Shown here piece by piece: positions 7,617 through 17,757 of a stretch of DNA of 18,963 bases (positions are counted from its first letter, which is position 1; each line of letters opens with the position of its first letter). This stretch comes from Pelagophyceae sp. CCMP2097 (Eukaryota; Sar; Pelagophyceae): assembly GCA_026770575.1 (NCBI GenBank), contig MU657226.1, positions 173,090 through 192,052 of the forward strand, written 5' to 3'. Under the pieces are notes generated by a model. The model searched no databases. It was not told the DNA's origin and was given only the letters and a program-made list of their open reading frames with translations. A program made the translations under genes and the position numbers.

Positions 7617-10234
7617 CCGGTGCACCGCACCCCCGTGGGCCGCGACTGCGTGGGCGCGCACCTCGCCGGCGCGCACGTCGTCGCCCGCTGGCGCTTTGCC
7701 ATCGTGGTCGGAATTGCTCTGGCGAGCGGGCTGTGCGCGGCTTTTACAAGCATCCTGAGCCAAGAGCTCATCGACGTCCGGGACCGCCACAGAAGCGAAA
7801 ATTACGCCTGCCGAGTGCGCCGAGACGTCGTCACCGGCTGGGGCAAACGCTTAGCCGTTGAGGCCGAGACCTTTGGCTCGCTCGTCGTGCGCGAGCGCGC
7901 ACTTTCACTCGTGCCAAAAACGCCGTTCTACGTCCCGGGCCCGCTCTCGAGCGCGCAGCAGATCGAGAGGCTTGTCTTCATGGCCGAGGAGTTCGACCAG
8001 AGACCGCCGACCGTGATCTGGTACCCGACGGTGCGCTTGGAGGACCGCGCGGCTTATGAAGCTTACGCCGGCGAGGCCTACGGCATGGCCGGCCCGATCA
8101 ACATCACCGACGACGGCGCCGAGACCATCGCGACTGCCGTCGCCGAATCGTCTGTGATCCCCGTGCTCGCACCCTCGCCGGCGCCGCCGCGCGAGACTTA
8201 CAACCCGTTCCTTTTCATGTGGACCGACCAAGGCGCGGCTTTGGCTTCGGAGCTCGTGCAGCAGCTCGTCGGCGTCGACGTGCAGGAGACCAGGCGCCGG
8301 ACGCTGCCGGCCGCGCTCCAGGCGCGCATCGAAGATCAAAAGCTCATCGCGCACCTGTATTACCAGCCGAGCGGAGACTATTTGCCAGACTTTATCCTGA
8401 CCGTCCAGATCCCCGTCGTGGGCAAAGAGGGCTTCTTCGACGAGGAGTTGCCTCCGGTCCTCGGCTACGTCTCCTTTACGTTGCACGTAGATCAATGGTC
8501 CTTTATTTTCCCCGAGCATGTGAAGGTCATAGAAGCCTTGACTGGCAACGTCGTCAAGACCGTTTCCGGCTATAGCAAGCACACGCACGTCCACGAACCC
8601 TTCCTCGGCCTGGACTTGGAGTGCTTCTACAATTTCGAGAGCGACGCGGGGCACTGCATCGTTGTCGTCATCCTCTCGTTCCTCGCCATCGCGTTGCAGG
8701 TCGTCGCCCTGTGGCGCCTAGAACGCGGGGCCGGGCGAGAGCGGCGACTCGTCGACGAGCAGCGCCGAGAAGAAAAGGCCGCGGAGGAGCGCAGGAACGA
8801 GCGCATCCGATACTCGTTTGAGATCAGCGAGAAGACGGAGCGGTACCTGAACCACGAGCTGAAGAACCGCATCTTTGTGCTGGGGCACTCGTGCGCCGAC
8901 CAGTCGCTGCAGCCGCAGATTGAAGAAATCACGGAAGTGCTGAACAGCAAGGCCGCGCTGATGCGGCTGTCGACGGGCCGGTACGAGCCGTCGTGGGACG
9001 CCTGCGAACCTGTTTCGCTCATCGACGTGCGGTGGCAGCGCTTCGTCGCGGCGCACAGTCCTTTTGAGCGCGTGCCGACGACGGGCGCCGCAGCGAACCG
9101 GACGACGCTCCAACTCGACAAGATTCTCTTCGACATCATTGTGGACTCCATGCTATCAAACGCTTTCAAGTACGGCGACGTGTCGCGGCCGCCGTCGATG
9201 TCGCTCAACGTCGAGCCTCTCGACGATGGGGCGACGCGCGTCAAACTCTCGCTGGAGCTGCGCAATTGGGCCGGGCCCGAACACGCGGCGCTCCTGCGGC
9301 TCGGCGAGGAGGCTTTGAACGAGATTGCACTCACCGAGGGCATGCGCGCGCACGACCACGCCGCCGAGCTGAGCTCGGGCGACGACTTCCCCATGGCGGG
9401 GGCCGCCGCGAACGCCCTCGGCGGATCCGTCCGACTGGTTTTATTGGAAGACGGCGTCATCGCAAAGCTCGAGCTGCCAGACGTCGTGGCCGTGCTGCCC
9501 GGCGTTTCGCGAAACAGCCGCGAAGCGGCGCCGGTCGAGCTGTCGAAACTGAGTATCGCCATGGCAGACGACTCGGCGACGTTTCGCAAGGCGTTTGCGA
9601 AGCTCGCGGAGAAGTTAACGTCGCGCAAGCCCATCGCCGCCGGCGCGACGCGAGAGTCCATCGACGACTTTCCCAAGACGATCGTCGAGAACGACTGCGA
9701 CGTGCGTTTCAACGCGTCCGACCTCCGTTGCTTCCGGCGTATTGGACTTCGAATGGACGCCCCCGTTAGGTCATTTTCCTCGACTTCAACTACGCGCCCG
9801 TGCACCACACCAAGACGGGTGTAGACATTTGCCGCGAGTGCCGTGAGCTCGACGCCGAGGAGGGCAACGTCCCTCGAGTCATCTTCGTGGTCTCGGCCAA
9901 CGACTCGCCCGACGACGCCGCGCGGTACCTGGCCGCGGGCGCCGACGGTTCTCTTTCCAAGAGGATGACTGCCAAGAAGCTGCGGAACGTCCTCGAGGAC
10001 GCGGTGCAGACGCACCCGCGCTTCGCCGCCCGCCGCGACGCCGCGGCGGACCTCGCCGCGGCGGCGGAGTCAACTGACTCGATGTGGTGCCTCCAGGCCG
10101 CCGACACGCCGCCGCCGTCCCCGCGGTCGCTTACGCCCCCGCGGCCTGCAGGCCGCTGCGCGCGAGTCCACTGCGCCTGCGACGATGCCGCCGTCGGCAC
10201 GGCGCGGGCGCCCGAACCAGAAGGCCACCGCTGA
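7365..10234 (+). CDS. Hybrid sensor histidine kinase, CHASE-like sensor, receiver domain, one intron
   Basis: Exons are 7365-9701 and 9770-10234 (GTGCGT...TTAG intron, 68 nt), giving about 933 aa. Residues 1-100 are a Ser/Thr/Ala-rich cytoplasmic repeat. Membrane segment 1 is about 107-130 and segment 2 about 431-452. The extracytoplasmic loop between them has a CHASE-like start (WYPTVRLEDRAAYEAYA). A charged helix (460-490) leads to the His box YLNHELKN (H497) and the N box DSMLSNAFKYG (N599; the first N of the usual NLLSNA is S). The G1 and G2 boxes are eroded: NWAGP stands where DxGxG is expected. The receiver domain (about 728-855) is intact: acidic pair D735/D736, phosphoacceptor VIFLD (D784), S821 in VVSAND, and K843. 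The intron removes 68 nt exactly upstream of the phosphoacceptor strand. Plausibly it senses a small ligand and relays phosphate to an HPt protein, or acts as an allosteric pseudokinase. ATG 7365 is the first in frame. Confidence 0.85.
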
Positions 10235-10415
10235 CCAACCCGTGCGCTGCCGCGGCGAAATGCCCCGCGGCCGCCCGTGGCTCCGAACCAATCTACTGCG
10301 ACGATGCCGCCGTCGGCACGGCGCGGGCGCCCGAACCAGAAGGCCACCGCTGACCAACCCGTGCGCTGCCGCGGCGAAATGCCCCGCGGCCGCCCGTGGC
10401 TCCGAACCAATCTAC
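10177..10415 (+). repeat. 119-bp perfect tandem duplication over the kinase 3' end
   Basis: Two head-to-tail copies run 10177-10295 and 10296-10415; they appear identical over about 119 bases. The first contains the last 18 or so codons and the TGA (10232-10234) of the kinase gene plus some 3' flank. The second repeats the same text after the stop. Identity of the copies implies a recent event, or an assembly artefact. Confidence 0.9.
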
Positions 10416-10681
10416 CCAGCCCGTCGCGTAAGCCTTCCCCCAGCCCCCGGCGAGATCCCTTGTTGGCACGCGAGGTCACTCGTCTCAAAGACCCGTCATG
10501 ACGACGGTCAGTAAGCAGATTACGAGCGCCCATGACCTAAGCATGCAATGCCAACGGTGGCCTGGTGCGGCTATGCTTCTGCGTCGGCGGGCGCGGCGTC
10601 GGCAGCGGGCGTCGCGGCCTGCCGGGCCCGCCTCGACCGCCGGGTCGTGTCGACGCCGCGCGCATCTCTTTATCGTCTCCT

Positions 10682-11223
10682 CTATCGAGTGGTCCACGAG
10701 GCCTCATCGCAGGGCCGTTCAAATGCGCCGGGGCGTATCTTCCAAGGACGCGCCTTGCGTTTTTCGAGCTTTGGCTTCTTCAGAGTCGCCTCCGCTCGCG
10801 CCGCCTTCTTTTGCTGCGCGCGCGCCGCCTTTTTTGCGGCCGTCGCGCCGCCGCGCAATTCCAGCGAGGCGGTGGGCCGAGGGGACGAACCTTGGCGGCC
10901 CGCTGGCGCTTGGCCGCGGGCGTGAGCGTCAGGATGATCAGGGGGTGTACAGCTGGGGGGGGGTAAGGGATGAGCTCGCCGCGCGCCTCGGGCGTGTTGA
11001 GCGCCTAGCGCGCCGACGTGTAGCGCGCTGACGAGGCGGCGTCGAGAGGCTCACCGCTTCGTACGCGGCGCAGACAGCCGGTTGGGCGGACAGCCAGTTG
11101 GGTCGCCTGTGTCGGCCCTGTTGCCGGGGCATCCGCATTTTTGAAGTAAGGACGTACACTAACCTCATACGCGGCCCATTCGGCGTCGGTGGGATTCACG
11201 GTCCTCTTTGGCACCCTCGGCAT
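10682..11223 (-). CDS. Candidate small multi-exon gene for a basic Lys/Ala-rich protein
   Basis: Tentative. On the minus strand ATG 11223-11221 opens a 20-codon exon (MPRVPKRTVNPTDAEWAAYE) that stops at a good donor, GTTAGT, at 11163. A second exon-like stretch ends at a GTGAGC donor near 11060. A cytosine tract (CCCTTACCCCCCCCCAG, around 10955) looks like a pyrimidine-rich acceptor. It precedes the frame VHPLIILTLTPAAKRQRAAK, which ends at a GTTCGT donor near 10890. The last exon encodes a run of AAKKAARAQQKKAARAEA type, then LEKRKARPWKIRPGAFERP, and ends in TAG at 10684-10682. If real, the product is a small basic protein, perhaps nuclear (KRQRAAK resembles a nuclear localisation signal). 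I do not recognise a family. The exact exon chain and phases are not proven. Confidence 0.33.
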
Positions 11224-11399
11224 CGGGGCGACACGAGAGGCTCTCGAAGAGGGTGGGGATAGTGTACAGTGGCCGCAAGCCGCATTCAACGGGCCAATGT
11301 TTTGGTGTGTGTGTACTTTTTAGATGACAGATCCTGGAAATTCTGACGAATTTCTCAAACCCTGCCGCGTTCGAACGCGCGCGCGCCGCGGCGGCGACG
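11224..11399. promoter_or_regulatory. Possible bidirectional promoter
   Basis: This 176-nt stretch lies between the candidate minus-strand gene and the amine oxidase ATG. It includes a TG/T-rich patch (TTTTGGTGTGTGTGTAC around 11300) that is lower in GC than the flanks. If the minus-strand gene is real, both genes start from this segment. No defined box is visible. Confidence 0.3.
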
Positions 11400-13827
11400 A
11401 TGCAGACCAAGGCGACGGAGATCAAGGCCGTCGCCATCGCAGATGAAGCGGCCAAGGGCTTGGGGCGCACGGAGGGGCGCGTGGAGGGCCGGCGGCAGTC
11501 GGGGGCGTCGCGGCCGGCGTTGTTCTTCGTCGCCCTGGCCGGCGCCGCCCTGGCGCTCGGCGTCGAGCGCCTCGCGCTGCGCCTCGCGCCCGCGCAAAAC
11601 GCGGCCCGCGCCGCCGACGCACCCGCGCCGCCGGTCTACGCCGTGGCGGCGCCGGGCTACGCCGTGGCGGCGACGCGCGCCGAGGCCGTCCTGGGGGAAC
11701 TCTCGGCCGACGAGGTCCGGAAAGCGGCGCGCTTCGTCGCCGAGCAGACGGGCTGCTCCGGCGCGCGCGACCCCACCGACGCTCAACGGCCCTGGCTTGC
11801 CGGCCCGACGATTGAGCTGCAGCCGCCGCGCAAGTCGGCCGCGCTCGCGTTCGTCGACGGCGCAAGCGAGGTAATCCCGAAGCGCTTCGCGCGCGTCGCC
11901 GTCGCCGTGCCCGCGCGGCAAGAGGTCGTCGAGTACGTCGTGGGACCTCTATGCGGCCCCATGACGCTGACGGAGGTCGGCGTCGGCGCCACCTTCAGCA
12001 AGCGGCCGACCGAGTCCGGCGCCGACGGCCTGCTCGCGGCGGCCCTCGTAGGCGAGACGCTGCGCGACATTGGTCGCGACACGCTCGAGGCCGCGTTTGG
12101 GATTGGAATTTTTGACGTGTTTCCAGAATCGTACGACCCCGCCAACCGCGGCGCCGCCGCCTCGGTGATGCAAAACGACGCCCTCTCGCCGGCGGGCACG
12201 CGGCGCGACCTCTACGCCTTTGGGTGGCGGCCCCCGGCGGCCGCGACGCCGTCGAACACCGAGGCGGCGTGGGTGCACCCCGTGCCCCTCCGCGTCAAGA
12301 TCGACTCGACGGCGCCCGACGCCGCCGACTGGTTCGTCGTCGATATCGACCTCTGCGGCGTCTGGTACGCGACCGTCGACCTGCTCCACGCGAGCGGCCG
12401 GAACTGGGCGGAAGAATGCGGTTTTAGCTCGGAGACGGGCACGCTCCCCTGGGAAGTCCCCACCCGCGAAACTCTGCCCGACGAGGCGCCGCCGACGCTC
12501 GCAGAGGACCACGGCGTGGAATGGGGCGATTGGTCGTTCACGGCTGTCTACCGGCCCTCGACGGGCCCGGCGCTGGTGGACGTCCGGTTAAAGGGCGAGC
12601 GCACGCTCTACGAGCTCTCGCTCCAAGACGCCATGGCCGCGTACTCGGGCGACACGAAACAAGCCTTCTTCTACGCCGACGCGGCCTGGTCCATGTCCAT
12701 GAATTCCGTCTCCCTCGTCCCGGGCGTCGACTGCCCCGTTGGGGCCACGTTCCTGCCAGCGACGACGTGGTACGACCTGTCCGCGGGCAGCGTCGGCGGC
12801 GTCGTCGTCGACGCGCTGCAGGCGCAGACGTTTTACCCGGTGCGTGCCTGCCTTTTGCCGCCGCTCCGTCGACGCCGCGAGGCGTGCCCGCGCAGACGTG
12901 CGTCTTCGAGTGGACAGAGGACAAGACCATCTGGCGGCACATGGAGGCGTCGGCGCCGCCAAAAGCGAGAGGCCTCGTGCGCAAGTCACTCATCGTGCGG
13001 TCCATCGCCGTGCGTCCCTTTGCGCCGTGCCGCGGTCCGCCCTTGAACGACTGCGATAGACTGTTGGCAATTACGACTACATAACGGATTTCAAGTTCAT
13101 GCAGGACGGCGCCTTGGAGACGAGCGTCACGTTCGCGGGCTACATCGAGGCGCGCCACGTCGGCGCCGCCAACCGGAAACAAGAGTCTTTGTACTCTACG
13201 ATCTTGCGGCCGGACCTGGCCGGGCCCGTGCATTCGCACGCGGCGTGCTTTAAGGCCGACTTTGACGTCGCCGGCGAACGCCGCAATGCTCTGAGAATCA
13301 CCACCGTCGGCCTCGACGACGGCGACGGCGGCGACGGCGGCTTCGTGAACAAGGTCCTGGCGACGCGCGACGAGGCCGTCGAAAATGCGTTTGTCGCCGA
13401 CCCTCGGAAACCCGGCGTCTGGACGATTGTCGACCGCGCTTCCGTGTCGGCGGCGGGCAACGCGCGCGGCTTCGCGGTGCAGCTCGGGTCGTGGGCCACG
13501 ACGCAGCTGCTGCCCGCGGACCACCCGTTTACAAAGGCGACTGCGTATTCCAAGTACCATTTCGCTGTAACTCGGCACCGCGACGCCGAGCGCAAGGCCA
13601 CGTCGCCCTACGCGCAGTACGACGGCCTTGCTGCCGCCGGCGACGGCCAGGACCTGGACGCGTTTTTGGACGGCGAGGCCATCCTCGACGAGGACGTGGT
13701 GGCCTGGATCGGAGTCGGCAAGGAGCACGTCGTCCGCCAGGAGGACCTCCCTTTGGTCTCAAACTTCCAAGTCTCGTTCAGCATCATCCCCTGGAACTTC
13801 TTCGACTCCAACCTCGCCACCAATTGA
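11400..13827 (+). CDS. Copper amine oxidase (primary-amine oxidase), membrane-anchored or secreted, two introns
   Basis: Exons 11400-12839, 12896-13009 and 13060-13827 give 773 aa, near the usual 640-760. The introns are 56 and 50 nt, both starting GTGCGT. The enzyme oxidises primary amines to aldehydes, releasing H2O2 and ammonia, with copper and a TPQ cofactor made from its own tyrosine. Landmarks: signal anchor about residues 38-54; N2-like domain starting LSADEVRKAARFV; WGDWSFTAVYRP; catalytic-base region FYADAAW (D427); CPVGATF; LVRKSLIVRSIATVGNYDY, where Y523 in NYDY is the TPQ tyrosine; copper ligands HSH (H576, H578) and GKEHVVRQEDLPLV (H741); and a C-terminal PWNFFDSN matching the family's GFFDRNP. 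The second intron splits the TPQ motif region, and splicing rebuilds SIATVGNYDYI exactly, which confirms the junction. All catalytic residues are present, so activity is likely; the amine used is unknown. Confidence 0.93.
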
Positions 13828-14285
13828 TCCAGCCGACGCCAGAAATTGGCAGAATAGTCCCCTCCCCGTCCGCTCCGAAGAAGACCCATGCACAAATCTA
13901 CCCGAATCAAATCCACTCTGCGCCATGTCGCCCTTTTTGCACATACGAACCCTAAATGAAACTACAACCCGACGCGCGCCCCCGCCGTCGCGCGAACTTC
14001 ACGTGCGACGGAGCGTTCCTGGTTCCTGCCGACGCGCGCGATCATCCAAAGTCATTTGTACGACAAGTGAAAATTCCTGAGTCATAGTGTTTTTTTGCCT
14101 TCGTCGGAGGGACTTCGGAGGGACTTCGTTCGTTGCCCAAAGCATTCGCAAGCTCTTCCACCGCCCCGCGCGACTGCGGCGTCCCTGAACCGACTTCAAC
14201 GAATAGATGGAACAAAGGAATTTTAGTACGGCGCGCGCGACAAACGTCGCGGTCCGCCGCCTCGCCGCCTTTTGGATGGGGCCGC
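13828..14285. other. Convergent intergenic region, no gene seen
   Basis: This stretch separates the stop codons of the amine oxidase (+) and plastid bL12 (-). It holds a 12-nt tandem (GGAGGGACTTC twice, around 14106-14128) and a run of seven T at 14090-14096. I see no supported gene or clear polyadenylation signal. Confidence 0.45.
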
Positions 14286-14823
14286 TTACTTGATGTCGAC
14301 CTTGGCGCCGGCCTCCTCGACCTCCTTCTTGAACTTCTCAGCGTCGTCCTTGGACACGCCCTCCTTGAGCGCGATGGGCGCGGACTCGACGAGCGTCTTC
14401 GCCTCCTTGAGGCCAAGGCCCGTGATGGTGCGCACGACCTTGAGGATGGCGATCTTCTTGTCCGCCGGCACCTCCTGGATGATGACGTCGAACGCCGTCT
14501 TCTCCTCGACCTCCTCGGCGACGGCCGCCGGGCCCGCCATCATCTGCATCATCGGCGCCGCCGAGGCGGACGCGTCCACGCCGAAGGTCTCCTCGATGGC
14601 CGAGACGAGCTCGCTCGCCTCGAGGAGCGTCAGCGTCTTGATCGACTCGAGCACGGCATCGACCTAAGGGGCACTTGAACTTCCGCCTAAACCAAAAGCC
14701 CAGCCAAAGTCTTTAAGCGCGCACCTTGGCGGACTGCACGACCGTCTTGGCCGCGACGGGTCGTCGAGAGACCGGCGCGAAGGCGGCGGCCACGGCGAAG
14801 AGGGCGACGAAGCGGCAGAACAT
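14286..14823 (-). CDS. RPL12: Plastid large-subunit ribosomal protein bL12 (L7/L12), nuclear-encoded
   Basis: Exon 1 is 14823-14725 (33 codons) and exon 2 is 14663-14286, with a 61-nt intron (GTGCGC...CTTAG) between complete codons; the product is 158 aa. The mature part matches bL12 end to end: a dimerising N-terminal domain ([20 protein letters not shown]), an Ala-rich hinge, and the C-terminal factor-binding domain ([54 protein letters not shown]). This is the ribosomal stalk protein that recruits translation factors. Exon 1 is a presequence, [17 protein letters not shown], followed by a Ser/Arg/Lys-rich transit part ([16 protein letters not shown]). A signal peptide ending in AFAP is the known bipartite signal of complex plastids in heterokonts, with Phe as first residue after cleavage. 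The protein is therefore plastid-directed, and the intron neatly separates targeting from mature protein. Confidence 0.96.
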
Positions 14824-15210
14824 GGTGCGAAGGAGGCGGTGAGTTGACTAAGAAAGGGGAACAAAAAGTGGCGAGCTTCAAGTGTGGCGGCCCATAACCT
14901 AGACTTTCGGCGAGTACTCATCGCCTGAGAGCGTTAGAACCGACTCAGTGGTGGAGTCAGACCGGCCAAGCCACTCGTGGGGACATCTCGCTCGAGGACG
15001 GTCCATCCGAGGCGTTCTGCTGCCTCGCGAGAGTTGCGGACACGTTGGGTTACGCTTGTGCCTTACGAGTCATGCCGGGCCCGCGCCGGGCGCGGAGGTA
15101 CCCCGGCGCGATTTGACATTTGGGTCGCGTCGGGCGCTCGCTCGGGCGGCGGCGCGGTGCGCGCGCTGCGCGTCGACGAGCTGCGCGTCGGCGGCTTTTG
15201 CGTCGGCGGC
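14824..15210. other. Intergenic: bL12 promoter side and IspG 3' end
   Basis: This 387-nt stretch holds the bL12 promoter and 5' leader (minus strand reads in from above 14823) and the IspG 3' flank. No TATA-like box is obvious. Bases 15170-15182 (GCGTCGACGAGCT) repeat the sequence at 15215-15227, the end of the IspG coding region, so part of the IspG C terminus is duplicated just after its stop. Confidence 0.45.
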
Positions 15211-17757
15211 TTACGCGTCGACGAGCTCCTCATCCACGACGGGGTCGACCCATCGGTCGTTGTCCTTGATGAGCTGGATCAGGGCCTCGCAAGCGTTCTC
15301 GTTGGGGATGCCCTTTTGCACCACCTCCTTGCCGACGTACAGGTCGATCTTGCCCGGCTGCGCGCCGACGTACCCAAAATCGGCGTCGGCCATCTCGCCC
15401 GGGCCGTTGACGATGCAGCCCATGATGGCAATGGTGACGCCGGGCAGGTGGCCCGTCTGGCTCGAAATTTGCGCCGTCACCTCCTGGAGGTCGAAGAGCG
15501 TGCGGCCGCAGGACGGGCACGAGACGAATTCCGTTTTGACGTTGCGCATGCGGCAGCCCTGGAGGAGGCCGAACGAGGCCTTGCGGACAAAGTCGACGTC
15601 AAAGGGCGCGTCGATGCAGACGCCGTCGCCGAGGCCGTCGACGAGGATGGAGCCGCCCTCGACGCCCATGCGAAGGATGAACAAGTCCTTGCGCAGCGCG
15701 CCGCCGCCGGGCGCGCGCGCCGTCTCCGGGGTGTACGTCAGCTTGTGGATGATCGGCACCTGCGACCCGGCGAACTTTAAGATGTGGAGCACGCGGCGAG
15801 ATGCGTGGAGGCGCGACAGCGACTGAGCGTCGACGTCCATCACGATAAACGCCACCTCGTCAATCGTCTTGGCAGCCAGCGCGTTCAGCACGGCGTCCGA
15901 CTCGGACCCGTCGATCATTAAAGCCGTCGCGCGCACAGACGCGGGCGCCTTGTAGCCAGCCGCCAGGTAATCGACGAGAGACTCGAGTGCAATGGCGCCC
16001 TCGAACGGCGTTTCACGCAGAGCGTCGCCACGCGCGACGATGCCGACGCCGGCCTGCGAGAGGCGCTTCAGCGTGCGCAGCTCGGTGGCGTCCGTCGGCA
16101 GGCCCTCGGAGAGGAAGACGGAGTCCGCAGTCGCGATGTCGCGGAACGGCATGCCCACGGCAGTGCGGCAGCCGACGGCGGCGTACAGGGCCTGCTCGTT
16201 GGCGAGATCGCGCGCCTTTAAGAACGTGATCACCGACCCGTCGCGGGACAGCGCGGCGATGCCGTCGTTGTTGACCGAGTCTGGGATCTTCGTCTCGCGG
16301 CGCGTAAACGCCGTAATGTCGCGCGTCGCAGTGTCGTCAAATGCGGGCACGGCCTGGGCGCGCTTCTGCGCCGCCACGGACGTGGCCTCGCCGCCGAGCT
16401 CGGCGAGCGTGCGGCACGGCTCGAGCTCGAACTCTGGGTCCTCGGTCAGCGAGACGCGGATCGTGTCGCCGAGGCCGTCCACCAGCAGAGCGCCGATGCC
16501 GATGGCGGACTTCATGCGGCCGTCCTCGCCCTCGCCGGCCTCGGTGACGCCGAGGTGGAGGGGATAGTCCCAATCTAATTCGTACATCTTGGCCGCGAGC
16601 AGACGGTACGCCTGGACCATCACTACCGGATTCGATGCCTTCATGGAAAAGACAAAGTTGTGGTAGTCGAGCTTGCGGCAGATGACTGCGAACTCGATGG
16701 CCGACTCGACCATGCCCTTTGCGGAATCGCCGTAAAAGGACATGACTCGCGCGGAGAGCGAGCCGTGGTTCGTGCCGATGCGCATGGCGCGGCCGAGCTC
16801 CTTGCACTTGAGCACCAGCGGCGTAAACGTCTCCTCGATGTACGCGCGCTCGGCCTCGAACTCTGCCGGCGAGTCGTAGTCGATAGTTTCGAACGTCTTG
16901 CGACCGTCGGCAAAGTTGCCCGGGTTGACGCGAATCTTCTCAAAGGCCTCGCAGGCCAGCAGCGACGCCTTTGGGTGGAAGTGGATGTCCGCCACCAACG
17001 AAATGTCGCAGCCCAGCGCGTCCAACGCGAGGCGGATCTCTTTAGCCTTCTTCGCCTCGAGCAAGCCCTGCACAGTCAAGCGCACCTACGCCAAACATCA
17101 TGCAACGTCAAACGGCGGTGGGAGCACACGTGGCCGGCCACGACGCGGGCACCGGCGTTTCTATAGCCTCTCCGTTTGCGCAGAACCGCGTCCGTCGACC
17201 GTCACGCACCATCTCCGCGCCCGCCTCCTTGCACTTTAAGATCTGCGCCACCGACGCCGCCACGTCGCGCGTGTCCGTCCTACGACGCCGCTGGAAGGGG
17301 GCCACCGCGCCGCAAGAGCGAAGAAGGCTCGACGAGGCCGCTTCTGAATACAAACGAGCTTTACCCTTCTCCCTTCAGACGGCTTCGAGCACGCCGTCGT
17401 CGGCTTGAGCACGCTCCCAGGATGGTGCATCCGTCATCCGCGCCTTTGTGGGACTCACGTGCCCATGGTCTGCAGCACGATGGGGTGCGCGGACCCGATT
17501 TTGTGCACGCCCGCCTGCACCGTACTCGTCGGCCGCCTGCATTTCGACCGTCGGCTTCCAATGCAGAGGCCGACGCGGATAAAGGCATTCTATGAGGGCG
17601 CCTCGCACCTGCGCGGTTCATAGGTAGACTCGCAGTACTTCAGCTGCGACTCCTGTGCCTTCAGCGCTACCGAGCCGCGCTGCAGCGCCACGTTCGGCCG
17701 GGCGGCCTGCAGCGCCGAAGCCGCGCCGAAGCACAGCGCGAGGCCCGCCGAGAGCAT
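15211..17757 (-). CDS. ispG: Plastid IspG/HDS, 4-hydroxy-3-methylbut-2-enyl diphosphate synthase (plant type), four exons
   Basis: This enzyme of the plastid MEP pathway turns MEcPP into HMBPP with a 4Fe-4S cluster. Exons on the minus strand are 17757-17609, 17536-17459, 17279-17210 and 17085-15211. Splicing restores CESTYEPRRRPTSTVQ, HPIVLQTMGTTDTRDVAAS and GAEMVRLTVQG, all family hallmarks, giving 723 aa. That is the long plant/Chlamydia form with a domain inserted between barrel and cluster domain. The barrel shows ADIHFHPKASLLA, KIRVNPGNFAD and RIGTNHGSLSARVMSFYGD. Cluster ligands are C622 and C625 (SCPSCGRT) and C656 (GCIVNGPGE, with E663). The presequence MLSAGLALCFGAASALQAARP resembles a signal peptide plus transit peptide; the cleavage-site residue is Leu rather than Phe. 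An upstream in-frame ATG near 17883 would add 42 residues, but ATG 17757 gives the better signal peptide. Electrons in plastids usually come from ferredoxin. Confidence 0.97.

Noticed and set aside
8627..10015. 462-codon minus-strand frame under the histidine kinase
   Set aside because: Ser-rich antisense of a clear kinase gene, and it crosses the intron without regard to it. No recognisable domain.
12538..13728. 396-codon minus-strand frame under the amine oxidase
   Set aside because: Antisense of a fully supported enzyme with all catalytic residues; low-complexity Arg-rich ends.
14948..15826. 292-codon plus-strand frame over the IspG 3' end
   Set aside because: It overlaps the conserved cluster-binding domain of IspG on the opposite strand and has no family features.
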